Below are positions 1 through 8,058 of a stretch of 58,304 nucleotides of DNA, piece after piece; within the stretch, counting starts at the first letter, position 1; the number at the start of each line of letters is the position of its first letter. Made by a program: the position numbers and the translations under genes. Source of the stretch: an uncultured Lachnospiraceae bacterium (GTDB lineage: Bacteria; Bacillota; Clostridia; Lachnospirales; Lachnospiraceae); NCBI GenBank assembly GCA_910583615.1, contig CAJTXP010000002.1, positions 29,407-87,710 on the forward strand, read 5' to 3'. The notes under the pieces are model-generated. The model was not told the origin of the DNA. It was given only the letters and a program-made list of their open reading frames with translations, and did no database searches.

Positions 1-210
1 CTTTTCTCAGGTCCGTAACATCTTTTCTCAGGTCCGCAATGTCTTTTCGCATCTCCGCCATGCCTTCCTGCAGGTCTGTTACGTCTTTTCTCAGGTCCGT
101 AACATCTTTTCTCAGGTCCGCAATGTCTTTTCGCATCTCTGCCATGTCTTCCTGCAGGTCCGTGATATCTTTTCGCATCTCCGTCATGTCATTTCGCAGC
201 TCAGCTACAT
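1..210. repeat. 21-bp tandem repeats in 84-bp higher-order units
   Basis: Ten 21-bp units follow each other without spacers from base 1. Units 1-4 (1-84) and 5-8 (85-168) form an 84-bp higher-order repeat. Units 1 and 5, and 2 and 6, are identical; the whole block differs at about 6 of 84 positions. The repeat length is a multiple of three, so copy-number change keeps the reading frame of the coiled-coil gene. The array continues beyond the window edge. Confidence 0.9.
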
Positions 211-280
211 CTTTCCGCACAGGTTCCACTGCATCCATTACGATTTCTCTGAACATCTCCAGATCTTTTGCATCTAACAT
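1..280 (-). CDS. Coiled-coil heptad-repeat protein, 5' part only
   Basis: The gene starts at ATG 280 with an AAGGAGA ribosome site 6 bases upstream and runs off the left edge, so the C-terminus is missing. After about 24 unique residues the protein is an unbroken run of ten 7-residue units of the type KD(I/V/M)x(D/E)(L/M)(R/Q). This is a classic coiled-coil heptad with I/V/M and L/M at the a and d positions and charged residues elsewhere. At DNA level these are 21-bp tandem units grouped in 84-bp blocks. No signal peptide or membrane segment is visible in this part. I do not recognise the family. Similar repeat-rich proteins can be phase-linked surface, scaffold or phage-tail proteins, so no function is claimed. 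Confidence 0.8.
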   Translation of the reverse strand, partial: MLDAKDLEMFREIVMDAVEPVRKDVAELRNDMTEMRKDITDLQEDMAEMRKDIADLRKDVTDLRKDVTDLQEGMAEMRKDIADLRKDVTDLRK

Positions 281-435
281 TTGTATCTCCTTCCGTATCC
301 TGTATCATCTGCATCTGTTGCGAGGAATCGACCGACTTTATCGATGTATGTATGCATTCCCGATATTGTCATCTTCCGTATCTGCGCTTCACCCCTTTTT
401 CAAATCCTGTCCTTCCCGGTCTTCTCCTGCTTTTC

Positions 436-464
436 ACTATAACATATTTCACTTTTACGATCAA
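436..464 (-). promoter_or_regulatory. SigA-type promoter of the coiled-coil gene
   Basis: On the minus strand TTGATC (459-464) and TATAGT (436-441) are separated by 17 bases. Transcription would start near 430, leaving a leader of about 150 bases before ATG 280. Confidence 0.55.
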
Positions 465-647
465 TATGTTTTTAATTCATTTACTGTCGGAATTTTTATT
501 CTCCATTTCCTTTCACAGGGCAGGTGGTCTGTTCCCTGAGCCTCTGTGATCTGCAGCACTGCGTGGACTGGAGCGGACAGCGCCGCCGCTTTGTCTGTCA
601 CAGGCGAACAGACCTGTCCGAATGAGACGGACAAAACAGCTTTTTTC

Positions 648-676
648 TTGACTTCCAAAGTTTCCTTCCTTATAAT
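648..676 (+). promoter_or_regulatory. Strong SigA-type promoter of MATE gene 1
   Basis: TTGACT (648-653), 17 bases, then a perfect TATAAT (671-676). Predicted start near 683, about 50 bases before the ATG at 732. Confidence 0.75.
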
Positions 677-731
677 CAGTATCATTACGATTATGAAAGG
701 ATAAGGTACGGATATAGCACGAACGAGACGG

Positions 732-2054
732 ATGACTGAGGGACGGCCTGCTTTTTTGATTTTTACATTTGCCCTTCCGTTGATGATCGGTAATGTATTT
801 CAGCAGCTGTATACGGTCGTGGATACCATGGTGGTGGGTAAAGCGCTTGGCGTTCATGCGCTGGCCGCACTGGGCGCCGCTGACTGGATGAACTGGATGA
901 TGCTTGGAATCATCCAGGGACTGACTCAGGGCTTCGGAATCCTGATGGCGCAGCATTTCGGCGCAGGCAGAACAGAGGACCTGCGCAAAACTGTCGGTAA
1001 TTCCGTGATTCTGGCGCTTTTGTCCTCCGTGGCGCTGCTCCTGTCCGGACAGGCCATCGCCCATCCGGTGCTGCTGCTTCTGCAGACTCCGGACGATATC
1101 CTTGGAAATGCCCTTCTGTATCTGCGCATCATGTACCTGGGAATCCCCATCGTAATGGCATACAACCTGTCCGCCAGCGTTCTGCGTTCTCTCGGAGACG
1201 GTCGAACGCCTCTGTATGCCATGATCGTGGCGGCCGCTGTCAATATCATCCTGGATCTTTTCTTTGTTCTGGAACTGGGACTGGGTATCGAAGGCGCTGC
1301 CGCTGCCACCCTGATTGCCCAGATGGTGTCCTGTATCTTCTGTTTTTATCACATCCGCAGGATCGATCTGCTGTCCATGAGCCGGTCAGATTTCCGGCTG
1401 GAGAAAGGCCTGCCGCTGCACCTGCTGCTTCTCGGCGCCCCCATGGCTTTCCAGAATGCCATCATCTCCATCGGCGGAATGATTGTACAGTTTGTAGTCA
1501 ACGGTTTTGGAGTCATCTTTATCGCCGGTTTTACGGCTACCAACAAACTCTATGGAGTACTGGAGATAGCGGCTACCTCCTACGGTTACGCCATGGTCAC
1601 CTACACCGACCAGAATCTGGGAGCGGGCAAGATCGAGCGCATCCGGAAAGGTACGCGCGCCGCCCTCCTGATCGCCCTGGCCACTTCCGTCGTGATTGCC
1701 GTCTGTATGCTGCTTTGCGGCAGGGGAATCCTCAGCTGTTTCATCTCCGGTACTCCGGAGGAATTCGAGCAGACCCTGCAGATCGCCGGTTATTATCTGT
1801 TCCTCATGAGTATCTGCCTGCCCATCCTCTATGTCCTGCATATTACCCGTTCGGTCATACAGGGTATGGGAAATACCGTTCTCCCCATGGCATCCGGCAT
1901 CGCGGAATTTTTCATGCGGGCGGTAACCGCCATCCTTCTGCCCCGGCTGATCGGAGAAACCGGTATCTTTTATGCGGAAATCATGGCATGGACCGGCGCC
2001 GTCGTCATCCTGGCCATCAGTTATTTTATTGTTCTGAAAAAAGCGGCGGGGTAA
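732..2054 (+). CDS. MATE family multidrug/metabolite exporter
   Basis: This is a 440-residue membrane protein with about 12 hydrophobic segments. It opens with the MATE signature region (ALPLMIGNVFQQLYTVVDTMVVG), and the second half repeats the fold. Such proteins extrude cationic drugs or metabolites using Na+ or H+ gradients; the substrate cannot be read from sequence. The first ATG after an in-frame stop at 702 is 732, so the start is forced even though the ribosome site is weak. It stands alone on the plus strand behind a near-consensus promoter and ends inside a hairpin shared with the convergent sorbitol operon. Confidence 0.9.
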   Translation: MTEGRPAFLIFTFALPLMIGNVFQQLYTVVDTMVVGKALGVHALAALGAADWMNWMMLGIIQGLTQGFGILMAQHFGAGRTEDLRKTVGNSVILALLSSVALLLSGQAIAHPVLLLLQTPDDILGNALLYLRIMYLGIPIVMAYNLSASVLRSLGDGRTPLYAMIVAAAVNIILDLFFVLELGLGIEGAAAATLIAQMVSCIFCFYHIRRIDLLSMSRSDFRLEKGLPLHLLLLGAPMAFQNAIISIGGMIVQFVVNGFGVIFIAGFTATNKLYGVLEIAATSYGYAMVTYTDQNLGAGKIERIRKGTRAALLIALATSVVIAVCMLLCGRGILSCFISGTPEEFEQTLQIAGYYLFLMSICLPILYVLHITRSVIQGMGNTVLPMASGIAEFFMRAVTAILLPRLIGETGIFYAEIMAWTGAVVILAISYFIVLKKAAG

Positions 2055-2071
2055 TTTTTAACCCCGCCGCT
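2037..2071 (-). terminator. Rho-independent terminator of the sorbitol PTS operon
   Basis: A perfect 10-bp GC-rich stem (2042-2051 with 2062-2071) is followed on the minus strand by six T. It overlaps the last codons of the convergent MATE gene. On the plus strand no T-run follows, so it should act mainly for minus-strand transcripts. Confidence 0.9.
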
Positions 2072-2086
2072 GATGCATGCTTCCCC

Positions 2087-2254
2087 TCATAACTTCATTT
2101 CCGAAAAATCAATCTCCAGGTCTTCATAAATACCGGCCTTCATGCAGCCGTTCAACGGACAGAACAGCGGCGCTTCCTCATGCTGTCCCAGCGACGCTGC
2201 AACGGCCATATGGATGCCTCCGGGAACGGCGACCTGCATCCGTTTTCTAAGCAT
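2087..2254 (-). CDS. Possible small protein at the end of the sorbitol operon
   Basis: A 55-codon frame starts at ATG 2254, 10 bases after srlB stops, and ends 15 bases before the operon terminator. Codon use resembles the neighbours (G/C-rich third positions) and the C-terminal half looks protein-like and acidic (EDLEIDFSEMKL), with two Cys in a CPLNGC stretch. The ribosome site is weak; an internal ATG is an alternative start. I do not recognise it. It could be an unannotated small protein or non-coding trailer. Confidence 0.35.
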   Translation of the reverse strand: MLRKRMQVAVPGGIHMAVAASLGQHEEAPLFCPLNGCMKAGIYEDLEIDFSEMKL

Positions 2255-2264
2255 GGATTCCGAA

Positions 2265-2624
2265 TCATGACAGAATGCGGACGACGCTTCCGATCTGAAG
2301 TACCGGCACTTCCGCTTCCTCCACAACCATGCTTCCCGGCAGACAGTCTTCTGTACCGCTGAACTGGATGGAAATATGCCCCAGCGCCTCCAGATTTTTC
2401 TGCATCACATGCCCGGTCACCAGGATCCTATACTGCTTCCCGTCGATCTCCAGCACCTGCCCCGGCCCGATTACAGCGTCCGCCTTTTTTACATCAATGC
2501 TGTAGCAGTAATCCTTCAGCGTGTCCGGCGCGCTGTCTCCGAATAAGATAATGGTCTTTTCCTCTGCAAACGCAGATGCCAGATCTCCAACGCCTTTTAC
2601 TGTATTTTCATAAATCGGTTTCAT
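2265..2624 (-). CDS. srlB: PTS glucitol/sorbitol-specific EIIA component
   Basis: This 119-residue soluble protein matches the GutA/SrlB type of PTS IIA, with the usual family length of about 120. It would accept phosphate from HPr and pass it to the EIIB domain of SrlE. The start ATG 2624 has AGGAGG at ideal spacing. Recalled E. coli SrlB aligns without gaps around DYCYSIDV, and there the residue matching the reported phospho-His43 is Ile. Histidines here lie further on, in TGHVM and LGHISIQF, the latter conserved with E. coli. It is the last recognised gene of the operon, after the PRD regulator. Family assignment is firm; the phosphorylated residue is uncertain. Confidence 0.88.
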   Translation of the reverse strand: MKPIYENTVKGVGDLASAFAEEKTIILFGDSAPDTLKDYCYSIDVKKADAVIGPGQVLEIDGKQYRILVTGHVMQKNLEALGHISIQFSGTEDCLPGSMVVEEAEVPVLQIGSVVRILS

Positions 2625-2715
2625 TATTTTTACCTCCTGTTATAGCTGCATATCTATCCTGCTTCGTCCCCTTTATCCGGGATGCCCGAACAGATGTATT
2701 TTATAATTCTGCATC

Positions 2716-4629
2716 TTATATGTCTTCAAACAGTTCGTTGTTCCGAATCATATACAGAACAAATTCACTGCCTGATCTCAGTTTTGAAATTTCCTCCGCC
2801 AGAGTCCCGTCAGAAGAAATGACCAGCAGTTCATTATAAATATGTATCAGAATGTCGTCATTCAGTTCCGAATCCCTGGGAAGCGCCAGTAGAAGGATGA
2901 AGCAAACCCCCGGTCCCCCGCGGTCTGCCACTCCTACTGCCAGCACGATCTTCCCGCCCGGATACTGCAGATGAGGGAATCCAATCTTCTCATCAAACAG
3001 CATCGTGCTCTTTGTCTCACGTTTCAGAAACTCCTCTTTAAACTCCTCTTCCAGAACGCCTTCTTTTGTCAGCTGCCCAATCATATACAGAACTGCATCT
3101 GTATATGAAATTTCTGCGCTCAGTACATAAAAATGTTCCGGTTCCAGGATTGTCGCAATCAGAGAACGAATCCCCGTTTTCATGGAAACATCCAGATTTC
3201 CCATATATTTCAGCCGTTCGATCTGCCGCAGCACCTCCACTTCATCAAAAAACTCTCCCAGGCAGATCACCGGCACATCCGCCGCTTCATATTGTCTGGA
3301 CGTGGAGATTATCAGGTCAAAATCCTTCCGGTTTTCGGCTTCTTTTTCTGAGAGCAGCGTAAATTCCGTCTGGTCCGGCATCATTTTCTCCAGCCGTACC
3401 TGGATCAGCTTCCCCGAGATGGCGCTCTGGGCGCAGACGATACCGACCTGGAATGACTTCTGGTTCTTATAATACTGCTCCTCCAGAAACAGACCGAAAT
3501 ACGAAGCGAGAAAACCCAGTTCATCATCGGTCACTGCAAATCTGGTCTGTTCTTCAACGACCTTTTTTGCCACTTCCGCCATTTTGTAAGCCAGAGGATA
3601 CCGCTCCCGGATCTCCGCCAGCGCATAATTCCGAATATAAAACCGGTACTTCAGCCGGTTCAGCATGAAATTAATGTGATAGACAAAATCATCCAGAAGA
3701 TCCGTGGGTGAGATGTGAAAATTCATATCGTAGGCGATCCGGTTCAGAATCTTCACCACCAGTTCCGCCACTTCCTCGCTGATCTCCATCTCCTGCTTAT
3801 CTTCCCGATTCATGGGAGTGCGCATCCCCGCAATGGGAAGGGAAAGAAAGAGGATCTCTTCCATGGGAATCTGCACCTGAAAAATCTCCATCGTCTGTGC
3901 GACGATCTTTTCCGCAAAACGCCAGGCGGTTGTCTGCTCCAGTTCCCTGTATTTCTCCTGAAGACTGCTTAAAGGATGATCGTTCAGTACCCGGTCAACC
4001 ATCAGTGTATAGGAGCGCATGAAATATTGGGTCGTCATATAGTCCAGACCGTATTCCTGGCAGTATCCGTTCACCATGCTTTCCAGATCATCGTCCAGAA
4101 GAAAAGACTCAAACACCTGTTCGTACATCTGTTCGAGCACAAAAAGGCGGATGGACAGTTCGTCACCTTCCAGACGAATCCCCGTATTGGTTCTGCCAAC
4201 GATCTGAAGCTGATAGCTTTCCAGTATCTCCCGGAGTTTTTTCAGGTCTCCGTTGATGGTCGTACGGCCCACGCAGATCTCTTCTGCCAGATCATCGATG
4301 AGCACCGCTGTTTCTTCGTGCATCAGCCGGTTCAGGATATATCCGTATCGCTTCGCCGGCGAATTCATATAGTCGTTCTGACTGTATACAATCTGCCTCT
4401 TCTCCTGAAACCTTTTCTCATCCAGCACAAAAAGCGCATACCGTCCCGATACAGACTCCACCAGTGCGCTCCCTTCCAGAAGCCGGTTCAGTTCTTTCAT
4501 ATCATTCCTTATGGTCTTCGTACCGACTTTCAGTTTGTCTGCCAGGCTTTCCGGCCTGGCAGTCCTGCGGAGTTCCATAATCTCCAGAATCTGTGCAATC
4601 CTGCTGTCCGGTGTTCCTGATGTCATCAT
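2716..4629 (-). CDS. PRD-domain transcriptional activator of the sorbitol operon (BglG/MtlR type)
   Basis: The 637-residue protein has the layered architecture of PTS-controlled activators: an N-terminal winged HTH (about 8-65), a second Mga/HTH-like segment (about 95-150), two PTS-regulation domains (about 175-280 and 290-392), an EIIB-like domain (about 393-480, with Cys399 in GIVCAQS) and an EIIA-like domain (about 498-637, with His553 in IGFPHLQ). PRD2 keeps one expected His (FVYHINF, His318), while the later site reads SYFG instead of the common HFG. It probably senses phosphorylation by the sorbitol PTS and activates the surrounding operon. It sits between srlD and srlB, as regulators do in Firmicute gut operons. 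Two adjacent ATGs (4629, 4626) follow GGGGGAGA. Confidence 0.9.
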   Translation of the reverse strand: MMTSGTPDSRIAQILEIMELRRTARPESLADKLKVGTKTIRNDMKELNRLLEGSALVESVSGRYALFVLDEKRFQEKRQIVYSQNDYMNSPAKRYGYILNRLMHEETAVLIDDLAEEICVGRTTINGDLKKLREILESYQLQIVGRTNTGIRLEGDELSIRLFVLEQMYEQVFESFLLDDDLESMVNGYCQEYGLDYMTTQYFMRSYTLMVDRVLNDHPLSSLQEKYRELEQTTAWRFAEKIVAQTMEIFQVQIPMEEILFLSLPIAGMRTPMNREDKQEMEISEEVAELVVKILNRIAYDMNFHISPTDLLDDFVYHINFMLNRLKYRFYIRNYALAEIRERYPLAYKMAEVAKKVVEEQTRFAVTDDELGFLASYFGLFLEEQYYKNQKSFQVGIVCAQSAISGKLIQVRLEKMMPDQTEFTLLSEKEAENRKDFDLIISTSRQYEAADVPVICLGEFFDEVEVLRQIERLKYMGNLDVSMKTGIRSLIATILEPEHFYVLSAEISYTDAVLYMIGQLTKEGVLEEEFKEEFLKRETKSTMLFDEKIGFPHLQYPGGKIVLAVGVADRGGPGVCFILLLALPRDSELNDDILIHIYNELLVISSDGTLAEEISKLRSGSEFVLYMIRNNELFEDI

Positions 4630-4700
4630 CTGCTTCTCCCCCGTCTGGATGAAGATCCGCGCCTGCCTTCTTGAGACAGGCCGGCTTCTTCTTTTCCACT

Positions 4701-4729
4701 ATTATAGTAAAAAACAAACCATGATAAAA
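4701..4729 (-). promoter_or_regulatory. Possible internal promoter before the PRD regulator
   Basis: A perfect TATAAT (4701-4706, minus strand) lies in the 139-base gap between srlD and the regulator, 17 bases from a poor -35 (TTTTAT, 4724-4729). It could give the regulator separate basal expression. The weak -35 keeps confidence low. Confidence 0.3.
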
Positions 4730-4768
4730 GCCCAACCTCATTCCGGAAGGAAATTTCTGCTGTCCGGA

Positions 4769-5584
4769 TCAGCCTCTCGTCTTTCCCCCCGCCACATTAA
4801 AGGTCACGCCATGAACATAGGAAGCTTTTTCACTTCCCAGATAACACACCATGTCCGCCACCTCAGACAGCTTTCCGGAACGTCCCAGAGGCGTTGTGGA
4901 AGTCCTGCTGTAACCTGCCCGCAGTTCCTCAATGGTAATGCCTCTGGTATAGGCCAGAGCCGTCTCATAACCGATGGTACGAAGTCCGGTGGCTTCCATG
5001 ATGCCCGGAGCCACGCCGACCACCCGGACACCCTTTCTTCCCAGTTCCTTTGCCCAGGATCTGGTGAAGGAATTTACTGCATTTTTGGTCGCCGCATAAA
5101 TACTCTGTCCCTCGGACCCTTCCAGTCCGCTCTCAGAAGACATGTTGATGATGACGCCGTCCTTTTTCTCCACCATAACGCGGCCTGCTGCCTGTGCACA
5201 CAGATAGACGCCTTTCAGATTGACGCTGACCACCTTGTCAAATACAGTATCATCCAGTTCAAATTCACCATGAGGTTTCGCATCATCCACCAGAAGCCTC
5301 GGAATATTGATTCCGGCGTTATTTACCAGAATATCCACCGTTCCGAACTTTTTCACTGTCTCATCCACCATATGTTCCACGCTTTCCCGGTCCGTCACAT
5401 TGGTCACCACATAGTGGCACCTCTCAGACTCAGAATCCATCTTCGGCGCCTCCGGGCTCATGTCCGCAACTACCACATTTGCCCCCTGGTTCAGGAACTC
5501 TTCTGCAACTGCCTTCCCAATACCGGATGCGCCTCCTGTTACGATCACCGTCTTTCCTTCCAGATTCAGCCATGTATTTTTCAT
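4769..5584 (-). CDS. srlD: Sorbitol-6-phosphate 2-dehydrogenase (short-chain dehydrogenase)
   Basis: This 271-residue classical SDR has the NAD-binding TGGASGIG motif (16-23), the NNAG motif near 88-91, catalytic serines near 149-150 and the YAATK pair Tyr163/Lys167. Within a sorbitol PTS operon it should oxidise cytoplasmic sorbitol-6-phosphate to fructose-6-phosphate with NAD+. The N-terminal xxTWLxLxGK and the length fit the Firmicute SorD/GutF type. It starts at ATG 5584 after an AAAGGAAAAG stretch. Context decides the substrate; sequence alone would only give SDR. Confidence 0.88.
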   Translation of the reverse strand: MKNTWLNLEGKTVIVTGGASGIGKAVAEEFLNQGANVVVADMSPEAPKMDSESERCHYVVTNVTDRESVEHMVDETVKKFGTVDILVNNAGINIPRLLVDDAKPHGEFELDDTVFDKVVSVNLKGVYLCAQAAGRVMVEKKDGVIINMSSESGLEGSEGQSIYAATKNAVNSFTRSWAKELGRKGVRVVGVAPGIMEATGLRTIGYETALAYTRGITIEELRAGYSRTSTTPLGRSGKLSEVADMVCYLGSEKASYVHGVTFNVAGGKTRG

Positions 5585-5628
5585 TTTTTCTTTTCCTTTC
5601 CAAAAAATATAACATTCTTGTTTTTGTC

Positions 5629-5682
5629 AGGTTCCTGCCGATGCAGGCAAACCTTTCCGACGCCCATTGGCAGGACGTCCTG
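5629..5682. other. Hairpins in the srlE-srlD gap
   Basis: The 117-base gap carries two inverted repeats: a stem around CCTGC-CGAT-GCAGG (about 5629-5657) and a perfect 12-bp palindrome CAGGACGTCCTG (5671-5682). Neither is followed by a T-run. They may be mRNA processing or stability sites between the transporter and dehydrogenase genes, or a protein site. Confidence 0.35.
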
Positions 5683-5701
5683 TCTGCAGATTATGTAAGA
5701 T

Positions 5702-6736
5702 TCAGTACAGCCCGATGCTTGCCACCCATGCCACCAGTACTCTCGGCACGCCGACAAGAAATCTGGAATAGAGGACGGAAGGCACACCCACTTCCACCGT
5801 CTCCGGTTCCGCTTCCGCAAGGCCCAGGCCAACCGGGATGAAATCGCATGCACACTGGGTATTGATGGCGAACAGGGCCGGAAGCGCCAGTCCCGGAGCA
5901 ATATTTCCCTTACCGATCTCCACGCCAATCATGGTGCCAATCACCTGTGCAATAACCGCGCCTGGTCCCAGCAGCGCGGACAGCACCGGAATGGAACAGA
6001 TAAAACCAAGAACGACCAGGCCGACGCCGTTTCCTGCCAGCGGTACCAGAAGTTTTGCGAACCAGTCGCCGAATCCGGAACCCTGAATGATGCCGATGAG
6101 CATTGCCACGAATGCCATAAACGGCAGAATTGTCGTAATCATGGACTGAACAGCGTCTCTTGCCGCCTGATACAGCGTGTTTACCACTTTGCCGGCGCCC
6201 ATGCCAATCTTCTGAATAATACTGGATTTGCTCGTTTCTCCCAGAGTTTCGGACACTTTTTTATCCGTGCTGTATTTAAATTTGCGCTCCGGTTCTGCCG
6301 CCGCTTCTCTGTTTTTCTCCGTTTCCTTTTCCGGAATTTTCTCTTCCTGCACTGCTGATCCATCCGCCGGGCTGATCTGGCCCGGGCCTACTGCAGACAC
6401 ATAGATATCTTCCGTAATGAATTTTGCCAGCGGACCGCTTCTCCCGACCGGCATGATGTTGACTGTGGGGATCCGTTTCTGAGGATAGATCCCGCACCGG
6501 AGCGTTCCGCCGCAGTCAATGACCACCAGAAAAATCTCCTCATCCGGTACCGACGTCTTGAATCCGTTCACAGCCGTACATCCGGTCAGCTTCACGATCT
6601 TCTCAATGATCTCCGGCTCCGCGCCGCCTCCCGTGATGAAGACCACCTTGTCTTTGCCTTCCTTCGGCATAACGGTCAGAGGGCCTCCGAATCCGCCGCT
6701 GCCTCTCTCAATCTTAATTGCTCTGTATTCTGCCAT
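5702..6736 (-). CDS. srlE: PTS glucitol/sorbitol-specific EIIBC1 component
   Basis: The 344-residue protein starts with the EIIB domain (about 1-120), where Cys75 lies in DCGGTLRCG, the expected phosphocysteine site of SrlE. A charged Glu/Lys-rich linker follows (about 120-165). The rest is the EIIC1 membrane half with hydrophobic helices and conserved PGAVIAQVIGT and ALPALFAINTQCACDFIP regions. It works with SrlA (EIIC2) to transport and phosphorylate sorbitol. The nearly identical EIIB segment recurs in the fusion gene at 8128-9675. The start ATG 6736 has AAGGAAAA upstream. Confidence 0.95.
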   Translation of the reverse strand: MAEYRAIKIERGSGGFGGPLTVMPKEGKDKVVFITGGGAEPEIIEKIVKLTGCTAVNGFKTSVPDEEIFLVVIDCGGTLRCGIYPQKRIPTVNIMPVGRSGPLAKFITEDIYVSAVGPGQISPADGSAVQEEKIPEKETEKNREAAAEPERKFKYSTDKKVSETLGETSKSSIIQKIGMGAGKVVNTLYQAARDAVQSMITTILPFMAFVAMLIGIIQGSGFGDWFAKLLVPLAGNGVGLVVLGFICSIPVLSALLGPGAVIAQVIGTMIGVEIGKGNIAPGLALPALFAINTQCACDFIPVGLGLAEAEPETVEVGVPSVLYSRFLVGVPRVLVAWVASIGLY

Positions 6737-6769
6737 CTTTCATTTTCCTTCTATTATAATCTGCCCTCT

Positions 6770-6832
6770 CAATGCCCTGTTTCTGGAAGCATTTCCGGCT
6801 GCTTTCGCATCCTGAAATCCTTCCGGGCATTG
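6770..6832. repeat. Inverted repeat between srlA and srlE
   Basis: CAATGCCC and GGGCATTG (8 bp, perfect) flank a 47-base loop that itself contains a GGAAG/CTTCC pair. It lies in the 127-base srlA-srlE gap. It has no terminator T-run, so an RNA processing or stability role is more likely than termination. Confidence 0.4.
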
Positions 6833-6863
6833 TTTCGGGCTGATGCTGTTTACAGTTCCGTAT

Positions 6864-7403
6864 CTATAATGTGCTTTTCAGTTCGATCTTCTGCTGCTTC
6901 ATGACAAATATAGTCGTAAAATCCGTGATCCATCCTGCGAAAAAGTTCATGACCAGGCCGACCAGCAGATAGCGGATCGCCAGAGGCGTCGTGCTGAGTC
7001 CCAGTGTCGTGATCCCGTCCGCGATACCCAGGTAGATAAAGATTTCACCCACATTGATGTGCGGAAACATACCGCTGTTCGTATGGCAATGATAGGTAGA
7101 AGATGCATAATAACTCGGCTTCATCCTCTCGGGAAGAAATTTCCCCATGGACAGGGCCATCGGATTGCCCAGCATAAACGCCGAGAGAAACGGAAGCACT
7201 CCATAGGCCATGATTACGTTACCGGAACAGATCTTTGCAAATTTGTTGATCCTTTCCTGACCGATCAGTGCGATCAGCGCATTCATAAACACCAGTAACA
7301 GTAATACTTTCGGCACAATGGTTGCGACCCAGTTGACGAAGGTAAGAGCTCCTGCGTCAAACAGTCCCATAAAGCCTTCTGCTGCATTTACAATCAAATT
7401 CAT
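6864..7403 (-). CDS. srlA: PTS glucitol/sorbitol-specific EIIC2 component
   Basis: This 179-residue membrane protein has about four hydrophobic segments and the SrlA signature NPMALSMGKFLPERMKPSY with the His-rich CHTNSGMFPHIN stretch. It forms the second half of the sorbitol channel with the EIIC1 domain of SrlE. The start is ATG 7403, placed 6 bases after AGGAGG; a longer frame to 7442 lacks a ribosome site. It follows gutM by 57 bases in the same operon. Confidence 0.94.
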   Translation of the reverse strand: MNLIVNAAEGFMGLFDAGALTFVNWVATIVPKVLLLLVFMNALIALIGQERINKFAKICSGNVIMAYGVLPFLSAFMLGNPMALSMGKFLPERMKPSYYASSTYHCHTNSGMFPHINVGEIFIYLGIADGITTLGLSTTPLAIRYLLVGLVMNFFAGWITDFTTIFVMKQQKIELKSTL

Positions 7404-7460
7404 AGGAACCTCCTGATATAAAGTCCTGCATCCGCCCCACACAGTGCATGGCTGATGCTG

Positions 7461-7922
7461 TTATTCTGTTTCTGCATGCGGTACCAGCCTTTTCAGTGCA
7501 TTGGCTGCTTTCACAAGCGGCGCCGGTTCTTCTGTGAGCTCTCCTCCTGACATCAGTATCCGGTAGTTGGACGAAGCTTCCAAAACTGCTTTCGTGACCG
7601 GCGCCGGAAGATGCATCCTCTGACAGTCTTTCTTCTGTATCTCTCCCACATCCATCCCCTCGAATCCTCTCAGAGTCCGGACTCTGGCAAACACCGTCAC
7701 TCCCTGCATAAAGCTTCCTTCCAGAATGCTGCCATTTCCGTCGATGGCGAACATTGCGATCGCCCCGGCGCGGAAAGCGCCTTTTGCTTTTCCGATCGCC
7801 ACACGCCCTCTCTGTCTCAGATTTCGGTAAGAACTCATAAAGCTCCTCATCTGCAGAAAAGTGAGAAGATACTGCAGGGCAAATGCCATACAGAACAGAA
7901 TAATCAGCGGAATGATGTTCAT
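7461..7922 (-). CDS. gutM: Glucitol operon activator protein GutM
   Basis: The 153-residue protein has one N-terminal membrane helix (about 5-20), then a basic stretch (RNLRQRGRVAIGKAKG) and a globular part typical of the GutM family. GutM is a membrane-associated activator of sorbitol operons; how it signals is not settled. It is the first gene of the minus-strand operon here, whereas in E. coli it follows srlD. It starts at ATG 7922 with AAAGGAGC 12 bases upstream. Confidence 0.9.
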   Translation of the reverse strand: MNIIPLIILFCMAFALQYLLTFLQMRSFMSSYRNLRQRGRVAIGKAKGAFRAGAIAMFAIDGNGSILEGSFMQGVTVFARVRTLRGFEGMDVGEIQKKDCQRMHLPAPVTKAVLEASSNYRILMSGGELTEEPAPLVKAANALKRLVPHAETE

Positions 7923-8010
7923 GATTTATTGCTCCTTTCAGAACCTGTTGTCGTGTGTCAGACTTTCTTCCAAGTCACCTGGCCATGTGTACTTTGCTTT
8001 GTCTGATGAC

Positions 8011-8039
8011 ATATTACCCGTTTTTTCCGGCAAAATTAA
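8011..8039 (-). promoter_or_regulatory. Candidate promoter of the gutM-srlAE-srlD operon
   Basis: TAATAT (8011-8016, minus strand) is 17 bases from TTAATT (8034-8039). The -35 is poor, which fits an activator-dependent promoter. Leader about 80 bases. Confidence 0.4.
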
Positions 8040-8058
8040 TACATTCTTTTTCCACGCA

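Larger units (their letters stand above)
281..731. other. Divergent intergenic region (451 bp)
   Basis: No convincing gene is seen here. The region holds the two divergent promoters (436-464 minus, 648-676 plus) and an imperfect inverted repeat at about 591-636 (TTTGTCTGTC ... GACGGACAAA, with an inner ACAGG/CCTGT pair). The inverted repeat lies just upstream of the plus-strand promoter and could be an operator, but nothing in the sequence identifies a binding protein. Long reading frames crossing this region on the minus strand are antisense shadows of the MATE gene. Confidence 0.5.

Noticed and set aside
1..210. CRISPR-like array of short repeats
   Set aside because: Units are contiguous, with no unique spacers, and translate as a regular coiled-coil in one frame.
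513..1352. Long minus-strand frame opposite the first MATE gene
   Set aside because: It is antisense to a clear MATE gene, has no ribosome site, and its translation resembles no protein family.
4511..5698. Long plus-strand frame opposite srlD
   Set aside because: It is the antisense shadow of the dehydrogenase gene with Cys/His/Arg-rich composition and no ribosome site.
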